Source: Zasmidium citrigriseum (Eukaryota; Ascomycota; Dothideomycetes; Mycosphaerellales; Mycosphaerellaceae). From it: DNA of 64,000 nucleotides. The notes under the pieces were generated by a model. It searched no databases and was not told where the DNA came from. It worked only from the letters and a program-made list of their open reading frames with translations. The position numbers and the translations under genes were made by a program. Below, piece after piece: positions 1 through 9,104 of the stretch; the first letter of the stretch is position 1, and the number at the start of each line of letters is the position of its first letter. The stretch covers positions 62,001 through 126,000 of the forward strand of contig NHNW01000022.1 in the NCBI GenBank assembly GCA_002786025.1, written 5' to 3'.

Positions 1-1176
1 GTGCCGCGATTTCTCCACGTTGCTCGATTGACTCCCAATCCATTCCCCCGTTTGAATCGTGCGCGCTTGGAAGATTAGTTGCGCTGCTACCATAGAAACC
101 GACTCCGAGACCTGTTTCGCCGTTCCAAGCCCAATGCGGGCTGTGCACGTTTCCACCATCATGTCGCTGCTGCTGCTGCCCGGTTTCGAGTGGAAAGCCT
201 GGAGAAGGGCTCTCACCGCTCGGCCGCCTGCTGTGCTGTAGCGCGTGCTGCTCCAAGGGACTTAGCGGATGGCCTCCGTCAGGATGCCAGGGCTCTTGAG
301 CCACGAATCCACTTGATAAGCCAGCGCCAGGGGATGTCGCATGATCTGATGAGGGGAGCGTGTGCGTGTGGTTCACGACGACTTTCGGTTGCGCGGGTCT
401 GGCAAACTCGAAGGCCGGCCCGTACGCCACAGGTGGAAAGCTTGCTGGTGCTGTGGTAGGGATGTTGGGAGCGTTGATGTCTGGCCTTGGAGAATGAAAG
501 CTGGAACTGAGCACCGATGTAGGCGATGCGGGACCCGGATCGAACGGGCTGTGAACATGGCTTGGTGGACGCCGATTGTACTCGGCGAAGACATTCTCGC
601 TCATGTGCATGATATTGCCATTGTGGAGGCCGCTCGCGTTGCGATGATGGCCATGGTTGTAGATGGGGTGATGTTGTCGCGGATCGAGCCTCAGACTCCG
701 GAGTGCGCTGAGAAGATCTTGTGCTTGAAGCTTGTCGGGGAGTGGTGGAACGGTCTTGATGTGCGAGTCTTTCAAGAGTCGGTACATTACTAGCAGCCCG
801 GCCGAGAGCTGCTCTTGTTGCTCCTCCAGGTATTCAACATATTCTCTGGGATATGGTACAGTGTAGTGCCAATCGCTGGAAGAGTGTTAGCATGGTGAGA
901 CGACGCTGTATTCGAGAATGCTCACCTGAAGTAACAGGCACTGTGGCTCTCTTTACATCGTTGACACGGATTGCCTCCATCACACGTCCGCTTCTTCGCA
1001 CGACATCTAACGCAAGCCTACACCGAAGGTCAGCAAATGTCTCGAACACATCAAGATGGCTTCAGGCCCTCGCTTCTTACCTTCTCCGCTCTCCCACGCA
1101 ACGTCTTGCGCACCTTGTCCGATTGCCCTTCGTGTTCAGCCATCTCCCGTCTGGGCGCATTTGCGGTCGACGACAT
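1..1176 (-). CDS. Zn(II)2Cys6 fungal transcription factor, 3' end beyond window
   Basis: Three exons can be read: 1176-1081, 1017-926 and 875-1, the last running off the window. Introns are 63 and 50 nt with GTAAGA and GTGAGC donors. After about 32 residues the spliced protein has a classic binuclear zinc cluster, CVRCRAKKRTCDGG followed by NPCQRCKESHSAC, spaced C-x2-C-x6-C-x5-C-x2-C-x6-C. Directly after it comes a helical stretch (EYVEYLEEQQEQLSAGL) that could be a linker or dimerisation coil. The rest of the visible protein is Pro/Ser/His/Gln-rich and looks disordered. Each intron falls at an edge of the zinc cluster, so the cluster is one 92-nt exon. The start ATG at 1176 is the first Met that keeps the basic N-terminus; a longer upstream ORF reading is possible. 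Such proteins are nuclear DNA-binding regulators; the target pathway cannot be told from this part. Confidence 0.85.
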
Positions 1177-2561
1177 CTGTTGTTGGCTTGCTCGTTCGCA
1201 AGAACGTCGTTTGTAACGAAGGATCAGTAAAATCAAAGAAGCCAGTAATGAATGGCCGACACCATCCGCTATCGTCGGGCAAGCCATCATGCCATACATG
1301 CCGCCTGTCGCTTATTTCAACGAAGTTTCCCATCTCGCGGGCGTGTCGCATTCAGAGGTTGGCGTTGAGGGTATTTGAGCGAAGACACGTCGGGGCCGAC
1401 CAATGTCTTGAACTCGACCCCGAGACGTCAAATCAGCTCAGTCCGATTCTCCCATACGTCGGACTGCCCTTTAGATCAAGGTTTCCGTCGGGTAAGCTTG
1501 CAGGCAGAAGGCCCCTGGTCTTGTACCCTTTCGAGGTGCAAGACGAGGCGAGATCTATCGCATTCACGCAAGATCACGGCTGGAATGACCCATATTTGAT
1601 CTAGCACGCGCTCGCACGTGTTGCCCTGCGTCGGACCCGTGTCCATCAACCCTGCCACCCCTCGTGCCCCAACTGCGATTGGTGGACGAAAAGCACACGG
1701 AGAGTTCGGGGTACTCGGACATTGTTTCGACCAGTGATGATGGACGCTTGGTCTCGCTCGCGAGTGTTGAGCCGGACGGAAGAAGGTTCAATAATTGGAC
1801 ATTGCATATCTGCCCGGTGCTGCGTTCCCAAGTCCATCTCATTCAGATCGGCCGAGATCCAGAGGCAGAGTCGTCGAAGTTCGTTATCGCGGCTTCGAGC
1901 CCGACATGTTCTATGCGGTCCGTAGTTCGCCGTGGCTGTTGCACGGCAAAGCACTTGGCACACTTCCCTCTTCATTGCTGGCCTCACTCTGGACTCGACG
2001 TTCCTCGGTATCCAGCTCCCTTGTGTCTTAATTGCTGTCTTCACTCGGTGTTTCGTGTTTCTCAGAACCCAGCTCACTTGTGTCTTCATTGCTGATTTCA
2101 CTCGGGGCCTCGGTTTCTTTAGGACCTGGCTCACTTGTGTCTTCATTGCTAACTTCACTCTGGGCTTCGTCTTCCTTAGGATCCGGATCGCTTGCGTCTT
2201 CACCGGGGAGGAAAGCTAGCCATCTTGTACCATATGTTCCTTCGCTTTCCTGAGTCTCCCACCAGAGCTCCGCAATCAAACATATGACTTGGTCTTCGCT
2301 ACGCTGCTTGGCGTACTGGAGGGGAGCGAAGAGTCTCGCAATTGTCTGGAAGATCGTCGCAGCGTCTTTCTAGATTCGTTGGTCAACTCTCTGTCGTATG
2401 AGCTCTCGTTCGAACGCAAAAGTTCCTGTGGTTGCAATAGCTGGATTGTAAAATCGATCAGCTTTACTCGCATACACACCTACGGTTTCGATGTGATGTG
2501 GCGCAAGCTGTGGATACGGATATTGAAGACCCTGAGAATCGGGATTCGTTGGATGTCCTTG
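1177..2561. other. Intergenic region with decayed or read-through coding-like tail
   Basis: No complete gene is supported here. The part from 1177 to about 1970 shows only short shadow-like ORFs. From 2561 down to 2031 on the minus strand the frame of the upstream acetyltransferase stays open apart from two TAG codons (2564-2562 and 2372-2370), and ends at a TAA (2030-2028) inside a 57-bp tandem repeat. This tail is discussed as a finding. Confidence 0.5.
1976..2203 (-). repeat. 57-bp minisatellite, four diverged copies
   Basis: Four consecutive 57-nt units are visible from the conserved spacing of ATGAAGACACAAG-like starts on the minus strand. In one minus frame each unit reads as 19 residues of the form MKTQ-x-RVK-x-A. 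In another it reads as an acidic Glu/Pro/Ser repeat ending in SN. Because several frames are open, the array itself is not evidence for a particular protein. Copies differ at many positions. Confidence 0.8.
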
Positions 2562-3285
2562 CTACAGGCGCAACTCTAGTACTGTGGCTGGCCAGTCTTT
2601 CTCCTCGTGTTTCCAGACCAGGCCAAGTGGTCTGAAGCCTCTGGCTTCGTAGTATCTACGGATAGTGAGCTATACGATGCCGATTGTTAGGAAAGGGCAG
2701 GACTCACTTCACCAATTTCCCACCATTGCCATTCCAACAGTCAAGACAGATTCTCTTCAACCCCATTGACAGAGCCTCCTTCTTAATATGTTCCAACAGG
2801 GCGTTTCCTGCGCCGTTGCTCCATTTAGGTACCCTTCGATCGGTCACCAGATGCGAGATGAAGAGGAACGGATCTTCGTCATCCTGCTCGGGCAAGAGCT
2901 CCCTCGCGTAGTCAACCGATTTGCCATCCACAAAGGTCGATGCCACTCGCAAGCGGCGGAAGTCCTTCGGGTCGGATGGCTCTGGGGGAGAGACGAGATC
3001 TTCAAGCTCCGAATTTATACTTTCCAGTGGGATGTGAACTTCAGCAACGAATGCTTTGGTCCATAAGCGCTCGAAGGGCTGTCCTCTGTTGGCCTCCTCG
3101 CTCCAGGAAACGATCTGTCGGAAGCCTTCTTGGGTCCTCTCGTCCGTTCCCAAGGGCTCCAAGCCCCATTGTTCTTCATTTCCCATACTTGCAAGCCATT
3201 CGAGCTGGGAGTCGACGAATTCCAGGATACGCTTCCCGTCTTCGAGGGCATTAGATGCTGGCCGAATGTGGAACGTAGGGGTCAT
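2562..3285 (-). CDS. GNAT-family N-acetyltransferase-like protein
   Basis: Two exons, 3285-2708 and 2655-2562, are separated by a 52-nt intron (GTGAGT donor; CGTAG acceptor). The splice joins GNGGKLVK to YYEARGFRPLG, which is the typical end of a GNAT fold: the beta-strand and the Y-x-x-x-GF motif before the last strand. Splicing gives a protein of about 223 aa. Upstream, the stretch around residues 135-170 (FLFISHLVTDRR, then a GAGNALLEHIKKEA helix) fits the acetyl-CoA binding region of the family, although a textbook R/Q-x-x-G-x-G/A loop is only approximate. The substrate is unknown. The stop TAG is followed by a long open stretch in the same frame (see findings). Related Dothideomycete proteins are usually annotated only as N-acetyltransferase domain proteins. 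Confidence 0.75.
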
Positions 3286-3655
3286 CCTGGTAACGATTCT
3301 CCTGGTCGTTGAGCCAGTCTGAACCAGCGAGACAGGCTTTTATGGTCTTCTGCGCTCATGATGATGAACGATGATGGATGCATGATAGATGCAGTGGTCG
3401 AAGTTTGTTGGGTGCGGTCGACGTTGAAGGCACCGCCGAGAGATGACTCAGCGGAAAGCATCAACGGCGCCGACTTTCACCTCTTCCTCTCCTCTCTCAA
3501 CCACAATCATCACATCATTTTCTTACTAGCAGAAACCCATTGCATTTCCATGTAGATTGGAATCGCCGATCGTCTCCAGGGCTTTCTCCGCGCGCTGTGT
3601 TGCTCAAGATCGACGTGTTGCCACTCCTTTACATGCTATGCTCGAGACGACAGTC

Positions 3656-4345
3656 ATGTCGGCCTCTACAGTCCCTTGCCAACTGCTCGACCTTCCAGCA
3701 GAACTGCGCCTGCAAGTACTTGAGAATCTGTTCGAGAACTGGAAAGACCACTGGAACTGCGACCAGCCAGAGCCGGGCGGCGGCTCATTTGAGAAGCACG
3801 GTGTGATGCGGCTACGCGCGAATCGTAACGAAGGACTTGTGCCTTCATGGCGGTACCCTCGGCCTGGTATACTGCTCGCTTGCAAGCAACTTCGACAAGA
3901 AGCCACAGACGTCTTGTACGAGAAGACTCTTTTTTTCCATCACATGAACCGGCCGAGCGGCGGTTTTCGCTGTGATGGCTTCTTCCTGGATGGACCCGTA
4001 CAAAACCTTGTCCTTCATGTCCGAGCCTATTATACACGGGAGTTGGAGAATGCGATTGGTCGAATGAAGGTCGTTCTGGAGACTGTGCCCGAAAACAGAA
4101 AGTATATGGCTGTTGGAGTGTGGCTCTATGCATTCAACAATTATGAGCGCATGAGACGTGATAGGACGTTCCCGGCCGAGGACTGTGATCAGGCATGGCT
4201 GGCTGTCAGCGTGTTTTTGAGGCTGGAGCTTGGATGTAGAGCGAGATTCACGCTCGACAGGAGCTGGGAGCGGGCGTTGGGGCCTGCTAGACTTGAGCAG
4301 CTGAGGCAGAAGGCGGACGTAAGTACGTATGTGAAGTCCCGATGA
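3656..4345 (+). CDS. F-box-like domain protein (LPAELR type)
   Basis: The protein begins with a short F-box-like motif (QLLDLPAELRLQVLENLF), followed about 50 residues later by a LLACKQLRQEATDVLYEKT element. This pair is typical of the many small Dothideomycete proteins annotated as F-box or 2EXR domain. The open frame extends up to 3557, but the Met at 3656 sits just before the F-box and is the best start; a Met at 3638 is also possible. At 4319 there is a perfect GTAAGT donor. Splicing to the CTAG at 4367-4370 (52-nt intron) would replace the last nine residues with 26 others and end at 4451, inside a 99-bp tandem repeat. Both ends are plausible. F-box proteins recruit substrates to SCF ubiquitin ligases; the substrate here is unknown. 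Nothing recognisable lies in 3286-3655. Confidence 0.65.
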   Translation: MSASTVPCQLLDLPAELRLQVLENLFENWKDHWNCDQPEPGGGSFEKHGVMRLRANRNEGLVPSWRYPRPGILLACKQLRQEATDVLYEKTLFFHHMNRPSGGFRCDGFFLDGPVQNLVLHVRAYYTRELENAIGRMKVVLETVPENRKYMAVGVWLYAFNNYERMRRDRTFPAEDCDQAWLAVSVFLRLELGCRARFTLDRSWERALGPARLEQLRQKADVSTYVKSR

Positions 4346-4397
4346 ACAGGATCCGAGCATGAGACGCTAGATGTCCTCATGGCGAGCAGTACGTTCG

Positions 4398-4710
4398 GTG
4401 TCTCGCTCAAGCTGGCGGATAAGCTCTCTCCGCGAGAACACGCGAGTTTAGGCCACTAGAGGGCTTATCAGACTCTGAGCCCTTCTCGAGAGAGTTGGGG
4501 ATCGCTCAAACTAGAGGATGGGCTCTCTCCGCGAGAGCACGCCAGTCTAGGCTACCAGAGGGCTTGTTAGACTCTTTGGCCTTCTCGTGAAAGTTGGGGA
4601 TCGCTAGGACTGAGAGATTCGCTCTTTCTCTACGAAAGCACGCGTCTCTAGGCTATCAGAGGGCTTGCTGGACTCTTAATCCTTCACGAGAAATTTGGAG
4701 ATTGCTGGAG
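4398..4710 (+). repeat. 99-bp tandem repeat, three copies plus a partial fourth
   Basis: Units start near 4398, 4497, 4596 and 4695, giving a regular 99-nt period. Each carries the same succession of blocks: gggatcgctc, ctctctccgcgag, agcacgc, ctagaggg, cttctcg. Copies two and three are the most alike and the last one degrades after about 15 nt. The array lies between the F-box-like gene and the AsnRS promoter and overlaps the alternative 3' exon of the former. Confidence 0.85.
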
Positions 4711-5100
4711 GCGTATCCCAGCGGAAGACCGAGTGTATGCTTTCGAAAAGACTGGCATGTGATAGCACGTGAAAGGTAGTGTGAGGCGAATGAAAATACA
4801 CTTGCGATATATGTCCATATGCTTTTCCGATTGCACCTCGATTCGTTCATGCTTGCACCTTTATGTTTCTTTCGGCGAAGTGTTCCAAGGCAGAACCATT
4901 TATAGTTCGACCATTGCTGTCGCGAAACGCCAAGAGAAATTGGCGGGGTTGGGGTCGGAGGAGTCACGAACTTATGACTGAACTTCTTGCTTGCTTCCAG
5001 CCATTGACTGCCACAACTTTTTCTGAGTCTCCTCACGAGACCACCGACTTGGGAGTGACCACTCGACCTACCCAAAACACCAACCAACTGACTCTCAATC

Positions 5101-6831
5101 ATGGCGGACACCGACAAGAAAACCATTTACATCGACGAGGAGGTGGGACAAGACACGCCCGAGACTGAAGGCTCCGAGTCCAAGCCCTTCAAGACGCTGC
5201 AATTCGCATACCTGCAGAATGGCGACTCAACATATCTGGTCAAGAGGAAGGAGGGCGACGAGGAAGTCGCAACCTACAAGCCCGCCGCGAAAGCAGCCAT
5301 GAAGAAGGCCGTCAGTTACGCCGACCAGCAGCGAAAGAAGGCCAGCAAGGAGAAGGAGCTGGCGATAAGACAGCAGAAAGAGGAAGAAGAGCGACAGAAG
5401 GTGTTCGAGGAGGCCAAGAAGATTGTCATCAAGGAGGACTCGAGCCTGCCCAAGGCGGTCAAGATCCATCTTGGTGAGACGAGGCCTGAGGTGGTCAAGC
5501 TGGGCAGCGGTGAGCGGTCCAAGGAGGTCGACTACAGCAGCGGCAACAGGGGCACGAGAGTGCGGGTTATGGGAAGAGTGCACCGCGAGCGCAAGCAGAA
5601 GGATGTGCTTTTCGTGACGCTGCGAGACGGCCATGGCTACATGCAATGCGTCCTGACGGGCAACCTGACCAAGACCTACGACGCCCTAACCCTCACGCGA
5701 GAGTCGAGTATGATGATCACCGGCGAGATGTGGGAGGTGCCACCAGGTGCCCATGCCCCCAACAACCGCGAGCTGCATGCCGACTACTTCGAGATGGTGG
5801 GCAAGGCCCCAGGAGGCGACGACGCCATCACCAACGTCGTTCAGGCCAAGGGTGACCCCCAGACCCTGCTCGACCGGAGACATCTCGTCCTGCGTGGCGA
5901 GACATCCGCCTCGGTCATGTTCGTCCGCGATGCCGTCGAGCACGCCTTCAACGTCAAATACCACGAACTGGGCTACGTCAAAGTCTCGCCCCCAGCGCTC
6001 GTGCAAACCCAAGTCGAAGGCGGCAGCACTCTCTTCGACTTCAACTACTACGGCGAAAAGGCCTACCTGACCCAATCCTCCCAACTCTACCTCGAAACCG
6101 CCATCCCCTTCGCCGGCAACGTCTACTGCATCGAAAAGTCCTTCCGCGCCGAGAAATCCCTGACCCGCCGCCATCTCTCCGAATACACCCACATCGAGGC
6201 CGAACTCGACTTCATCACCTTCGACGACCTCCTCGACCACCTGGAAGACATCATCTGCGGCGTGCTAGAAATCGTCCTCGGCAACCCGCGCATCGCCGCC
6301 ATGCTCCAAGACCTCAACCCGGACTTCAAAATGCCCGAACGCCCCTTCAAGCGCATGAAGTACGCCGACGCGATCGAATGGCTCAAGGAACACGACATCC
6401 CCAACGAAGAAGGCAACCCACACGCTTTCGGCGACGACATCGCCGAAGCCGCCGAGCGTCGCATGACGGACATCATCAACCGACCCATCTTCCTCACGCA
6501 CTTCCCCGTCGAAATCAAGGCCTTCTATATGCAAAAGGACAAGAACGACAAGCGCGTCACTGAGTCTGTGGATTGTCTCATGCCGGGTGTGGGTGAAATT
6601 GTGGGTGGGTCGATGCGTATGGATGATTACGATGAGCTTATGGCGGCGTACAAGCGCGAGGGAATGGACCCTAGCCCGTACTACTGGTACACCGACCAGC
6701 GTCGGTATGGTACGTCGCCGCACGGTGGATATGGTCTGGGTCTGGAGCGGTTCTTGGCTTGGTTGTGTAAGCAGCATACCGTGAGAGATACTTGCCTCTA
6801 CCCGCGGTACATGGGTCGTTGCAAGCCATAG
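5101..6831 (+). CDS. DED81: Asparaginyl-tRNA synthetase, cytoplasmic
   Basis: This single-exon gene encodes 576 aa. It charges tRNA-Asn with asparagine in the cytosol. Residues 70-115 form a Lys/Glu-rich coiled coil typical of the eukaryotic N-terminal extension. Around residues 155-240 lies the OB-fold anticodon-binding domain (TRVRVMGRVHRERKQKDVLF). The class II core follows. The text PALVQTQVEGGSTLF and YLTQSSQLYLETAIP separates AsnRS from the closely related AspRS. Motif 2 is FRAEKSLTRRHLSEYTH, and motif 3 is GYGLGLERFLAWL near the C-terminus. The length is close to yeast Ded81 (about 550 aa). The ATG at 5101 follows a tcaatc context and is preceded by a leader with no competing in-frame start. 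The gene is essential in yeast. Confidence 0.96.
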   Translation: MADTDKKTIYIDEEVGQDTPETEGSESKPFKTLQFAYLQNGDSTYLVKRKEGDEEVATYKPAAKAAMKKAVSYADQQRKKASKEKELAIRQQKEEEERQKVFEEAKKIVIKEDSSLPKAVKIHLGETRPEVVKLGSGERSKEVDYSSGNRGTRVRVMGRVHRERKQKDVLFVTLRDGHGYMQCVLTGNLTKTYDALTLTRESSMMITGEMWEVPPGAHAPNNRELHADYFEMVGKAPGGDDAITNVVQAKGDPQTLLDRRHLVLRGETSASVMFVRDAVEHAFNVKYHELGYVKVSPPALVQTQVEGGSTLFDFNYYGEKAYLTQSSQLYLETAIPFAGNVYCIEKSFRAEKSLTRRHLSEYTHIEAELDFITFDDLLDHLEDIICGVLEIVLGNPRIAAMLQDLNPDFKMPERPFKRMKYADAIEWLKEHDIPNEEGNPHAFGDDIAEAAERRMTDIINRPIFLTHFPVEIKAFYMQKDKNDKRVTESVDCLMPGVGEIVGGSMRMDDYDELMAAYKREGMDPSPYYWYTDQRRYGTSPHGGYGLGLERFLAWLCKQHTVRDTCLYPRYMGRCKP

Positions 6832-7104
6832 AGCGAATATCCCTGGCTACGTGTATGGGAAACGAGGGCGTGAAAGGACGATAGAGCAGGAGAGCTGGAA
6901 GGAAGCGTTCGAACGGCGCATGATGCAGCAATGCAAACGACGCCTGGCTTGTGTGGTATGATACAACAATAAAGGAGGCGCAGCTCAAGACAAGGAAAAC
7001 CGTTAGCTATAGACACGCAATGCTTTCCAGGCCACTGTGATCAGCCCACGAAAATTCGACCCTTCCTTTAGCACCATACAATGACATCTCTCGCCTTTGC
7101 TTGT

Positions 7105-8823
7105 TTAGTAGTGTATCGCCTTGCCGTACGTCGCCATGGCAGCCTCCTTGAACGCCTCCGCAAGCGTCGGGTGCGCATGGCTCGTCCGTCCAACGTCCTC
7201 CGTGCTGGCACCATACTCCAACGCAAGCGTGCCCTCCGCAATCATCTCTCCAGCATTAGGACCCACAATGTGAATACCCAATATCCTGTCCGTCTCGGCG
7301 TCCGCAAGGAACTTCACAAGACCATCGGTGTCCAGGTTCGTCTTGGCTCTGCTGTTGGCGCTGAAGGGGAACGTGCCGACCTTGTACTTGACGCCCTGCT
7401 CTTTGAGCTCGGCTTCGTTCTGGCCGACCCAAGCGACTTCCGGGTGGGTGTACATGACGGAGGGGATGGCGTTGTAGTTGACGTGGCCGTAGTTCTTGGT
7501 GATGAATTCGATGGCTGCGACGGCTTCTTCTTCGGCTTTGTGGGCGAGCATGGGGCCGAAGGTGCAGTCGCCGATCACGCGGATGTGTGGGATCTTGGTG
7601 CGGTATTCGGAGTCGATGACCAGGCGGCCGCGGTTGTCGGTTTCGAGGCCAATGTTCTCGAGGCCCAGGCCTTGGGTGTAGGGGCGGCGGCCGATGGCGA
7701 CGAGGACGACATCGGCGTCGAGCTGAGTGTCTAGTCAGTATCCTCCTGAATCTCCCAGTCTTGATCCTTCACTCACAGTCTGCGCCTTTCCACCCTTGGC
7801 AGCCTCAACGTCGAGCTTGACCGTCTCGCCGCTGTCATCACCCTGGGTGACCTTGGTGTTGAGCATGAACTTCATGCCCTGCTTCGCCAGCGTCTTCTGA
7901 ATGTTCTTGCTGATCTCCGCATCCATGCCAGGACCACCGATCTGGCCCAAGAACTCCACAACCGTGACCTCCGAGCCCAGTCTGCTCCACACACTGCCCA
8001 TCTCCAGACCAATGATACCGCCACCAATGACCACCATCTTCTTCGGCACCTGCTTCAGCGCAATAGCACCAGTAGACGTAATGACCTTCTTCTCATCAAT
8101 CGTCAAGCCAGGGAAAGGCGTGCTCTCCGATCCAGTCGCGATGAGGATGTTCTTGCCTCGCACGCTCGTCTCACCACCCTCAGTAAGGTTGACCGCAACT
8201 GTGTGCTCATCCGCAAAGCTTCCCGTGCCCTTGAAGTATTCCACATTGTTCTTCTTGAAGAGGTACTCAATGCCCTTGGTCAAACCGTTCACGGACGTCT
8301 CCTTCGCCTTCATCATCTGTTCGAGGTTGAGCTTCACATCGCCGACTTCGATGCCGCGGTTCTTGGTGTCGTGGAGGATCTGGTGGTAGAGGTGCGAGTT
8401 GTTGAGGAGGGATTTTGAGGGGATGCAGCCGACGTTGAGACAGGTGCCGCCGAGGGCGCCGCGCTTTTCTATGCAGGCGACCTGTGTTCATGCCTCCATT
8501 AGCTGGTATTCTGAAGCTCTTTCTGGTTGATATGCGCACCTTGAGGCCTTCCTGGCCAGCTTTGATTGCGGCGACATAGCCCGCAACGCCACCACCGATG
8601 ATTACAAGATCCTTCTCCTCTGCGGTGCCAATTAGCTCATGTATCCTCTACTCTTGCTCGCAATGTCCATACCAGCAGGCGTAGCATATCCTCTCCGTTG
8701 TGATAACCGCTGAGATAGCAGGGATGTGGAAGGCGAAGCAACGAAGAAAGAGGACTGGGATGGAGTGGTAGCTCGGAGAGCCGCACTGCGCGCAGTGACG
8801 CGCGGTATCACAGCCTTGAACAT
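7105..8823 (-). CDS. LPD1: Dihydrolipoamide dehydrogenase (E3), mitochondrial
   Basis: Four exons (8823-8673, 8619-8540, 8481-7777, 7722-7105) encode 517 aa; introns are 53, 58 and 54 nt. It reoxidises dihydrolipoamide in the pyruvate, 2-oxoglutarate and branched-chain dehydrogenase complexes and in glycine cleavage, using FAD and NAD+ in the mitochondrial matrix. The N-terminus is Arg/Ser-rich and ends in RRGYATPA, a presequence. The FAD loop [12 protein letters not shown] and the redox disulfide [15 protein letters not shown] follow. The NAD site ([16 protein letters not shown]) and the catalytic His region [15 protein letters not shown] are intact. The second exon is only 80 nt long and carries the FAD loop. 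The ATG at 8823 is chosen because it heads the presequence; the longer upstream frame is not conserved-looking. Confidence 0.96.
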
Positions 8824-9104
8824 GACCGCGGCGGTAGATAAGGGAGGAGAGGGGGTGTCGTGAGTGTCGTGGTGGTGGTGAGAGGAATTGGATGAGGTTT
8901 GGTTTGTCCTGCCATCAAAGGCAAAGGGTACTGGCGGCTTTCCCGCAAAGCCGCCGAAGGAGCGCCACCGCAGACAGCCACTTTTGTATATCGTCAGCAT
9001 CAATGATGATGAGAGGAACCTTCTGAATTGAATCACATGCTCATTTCCATGACAGTACCTAAAGCTTGGGTATCTAACGCCATACCATGCTTCTAATAGT
9101 CACT

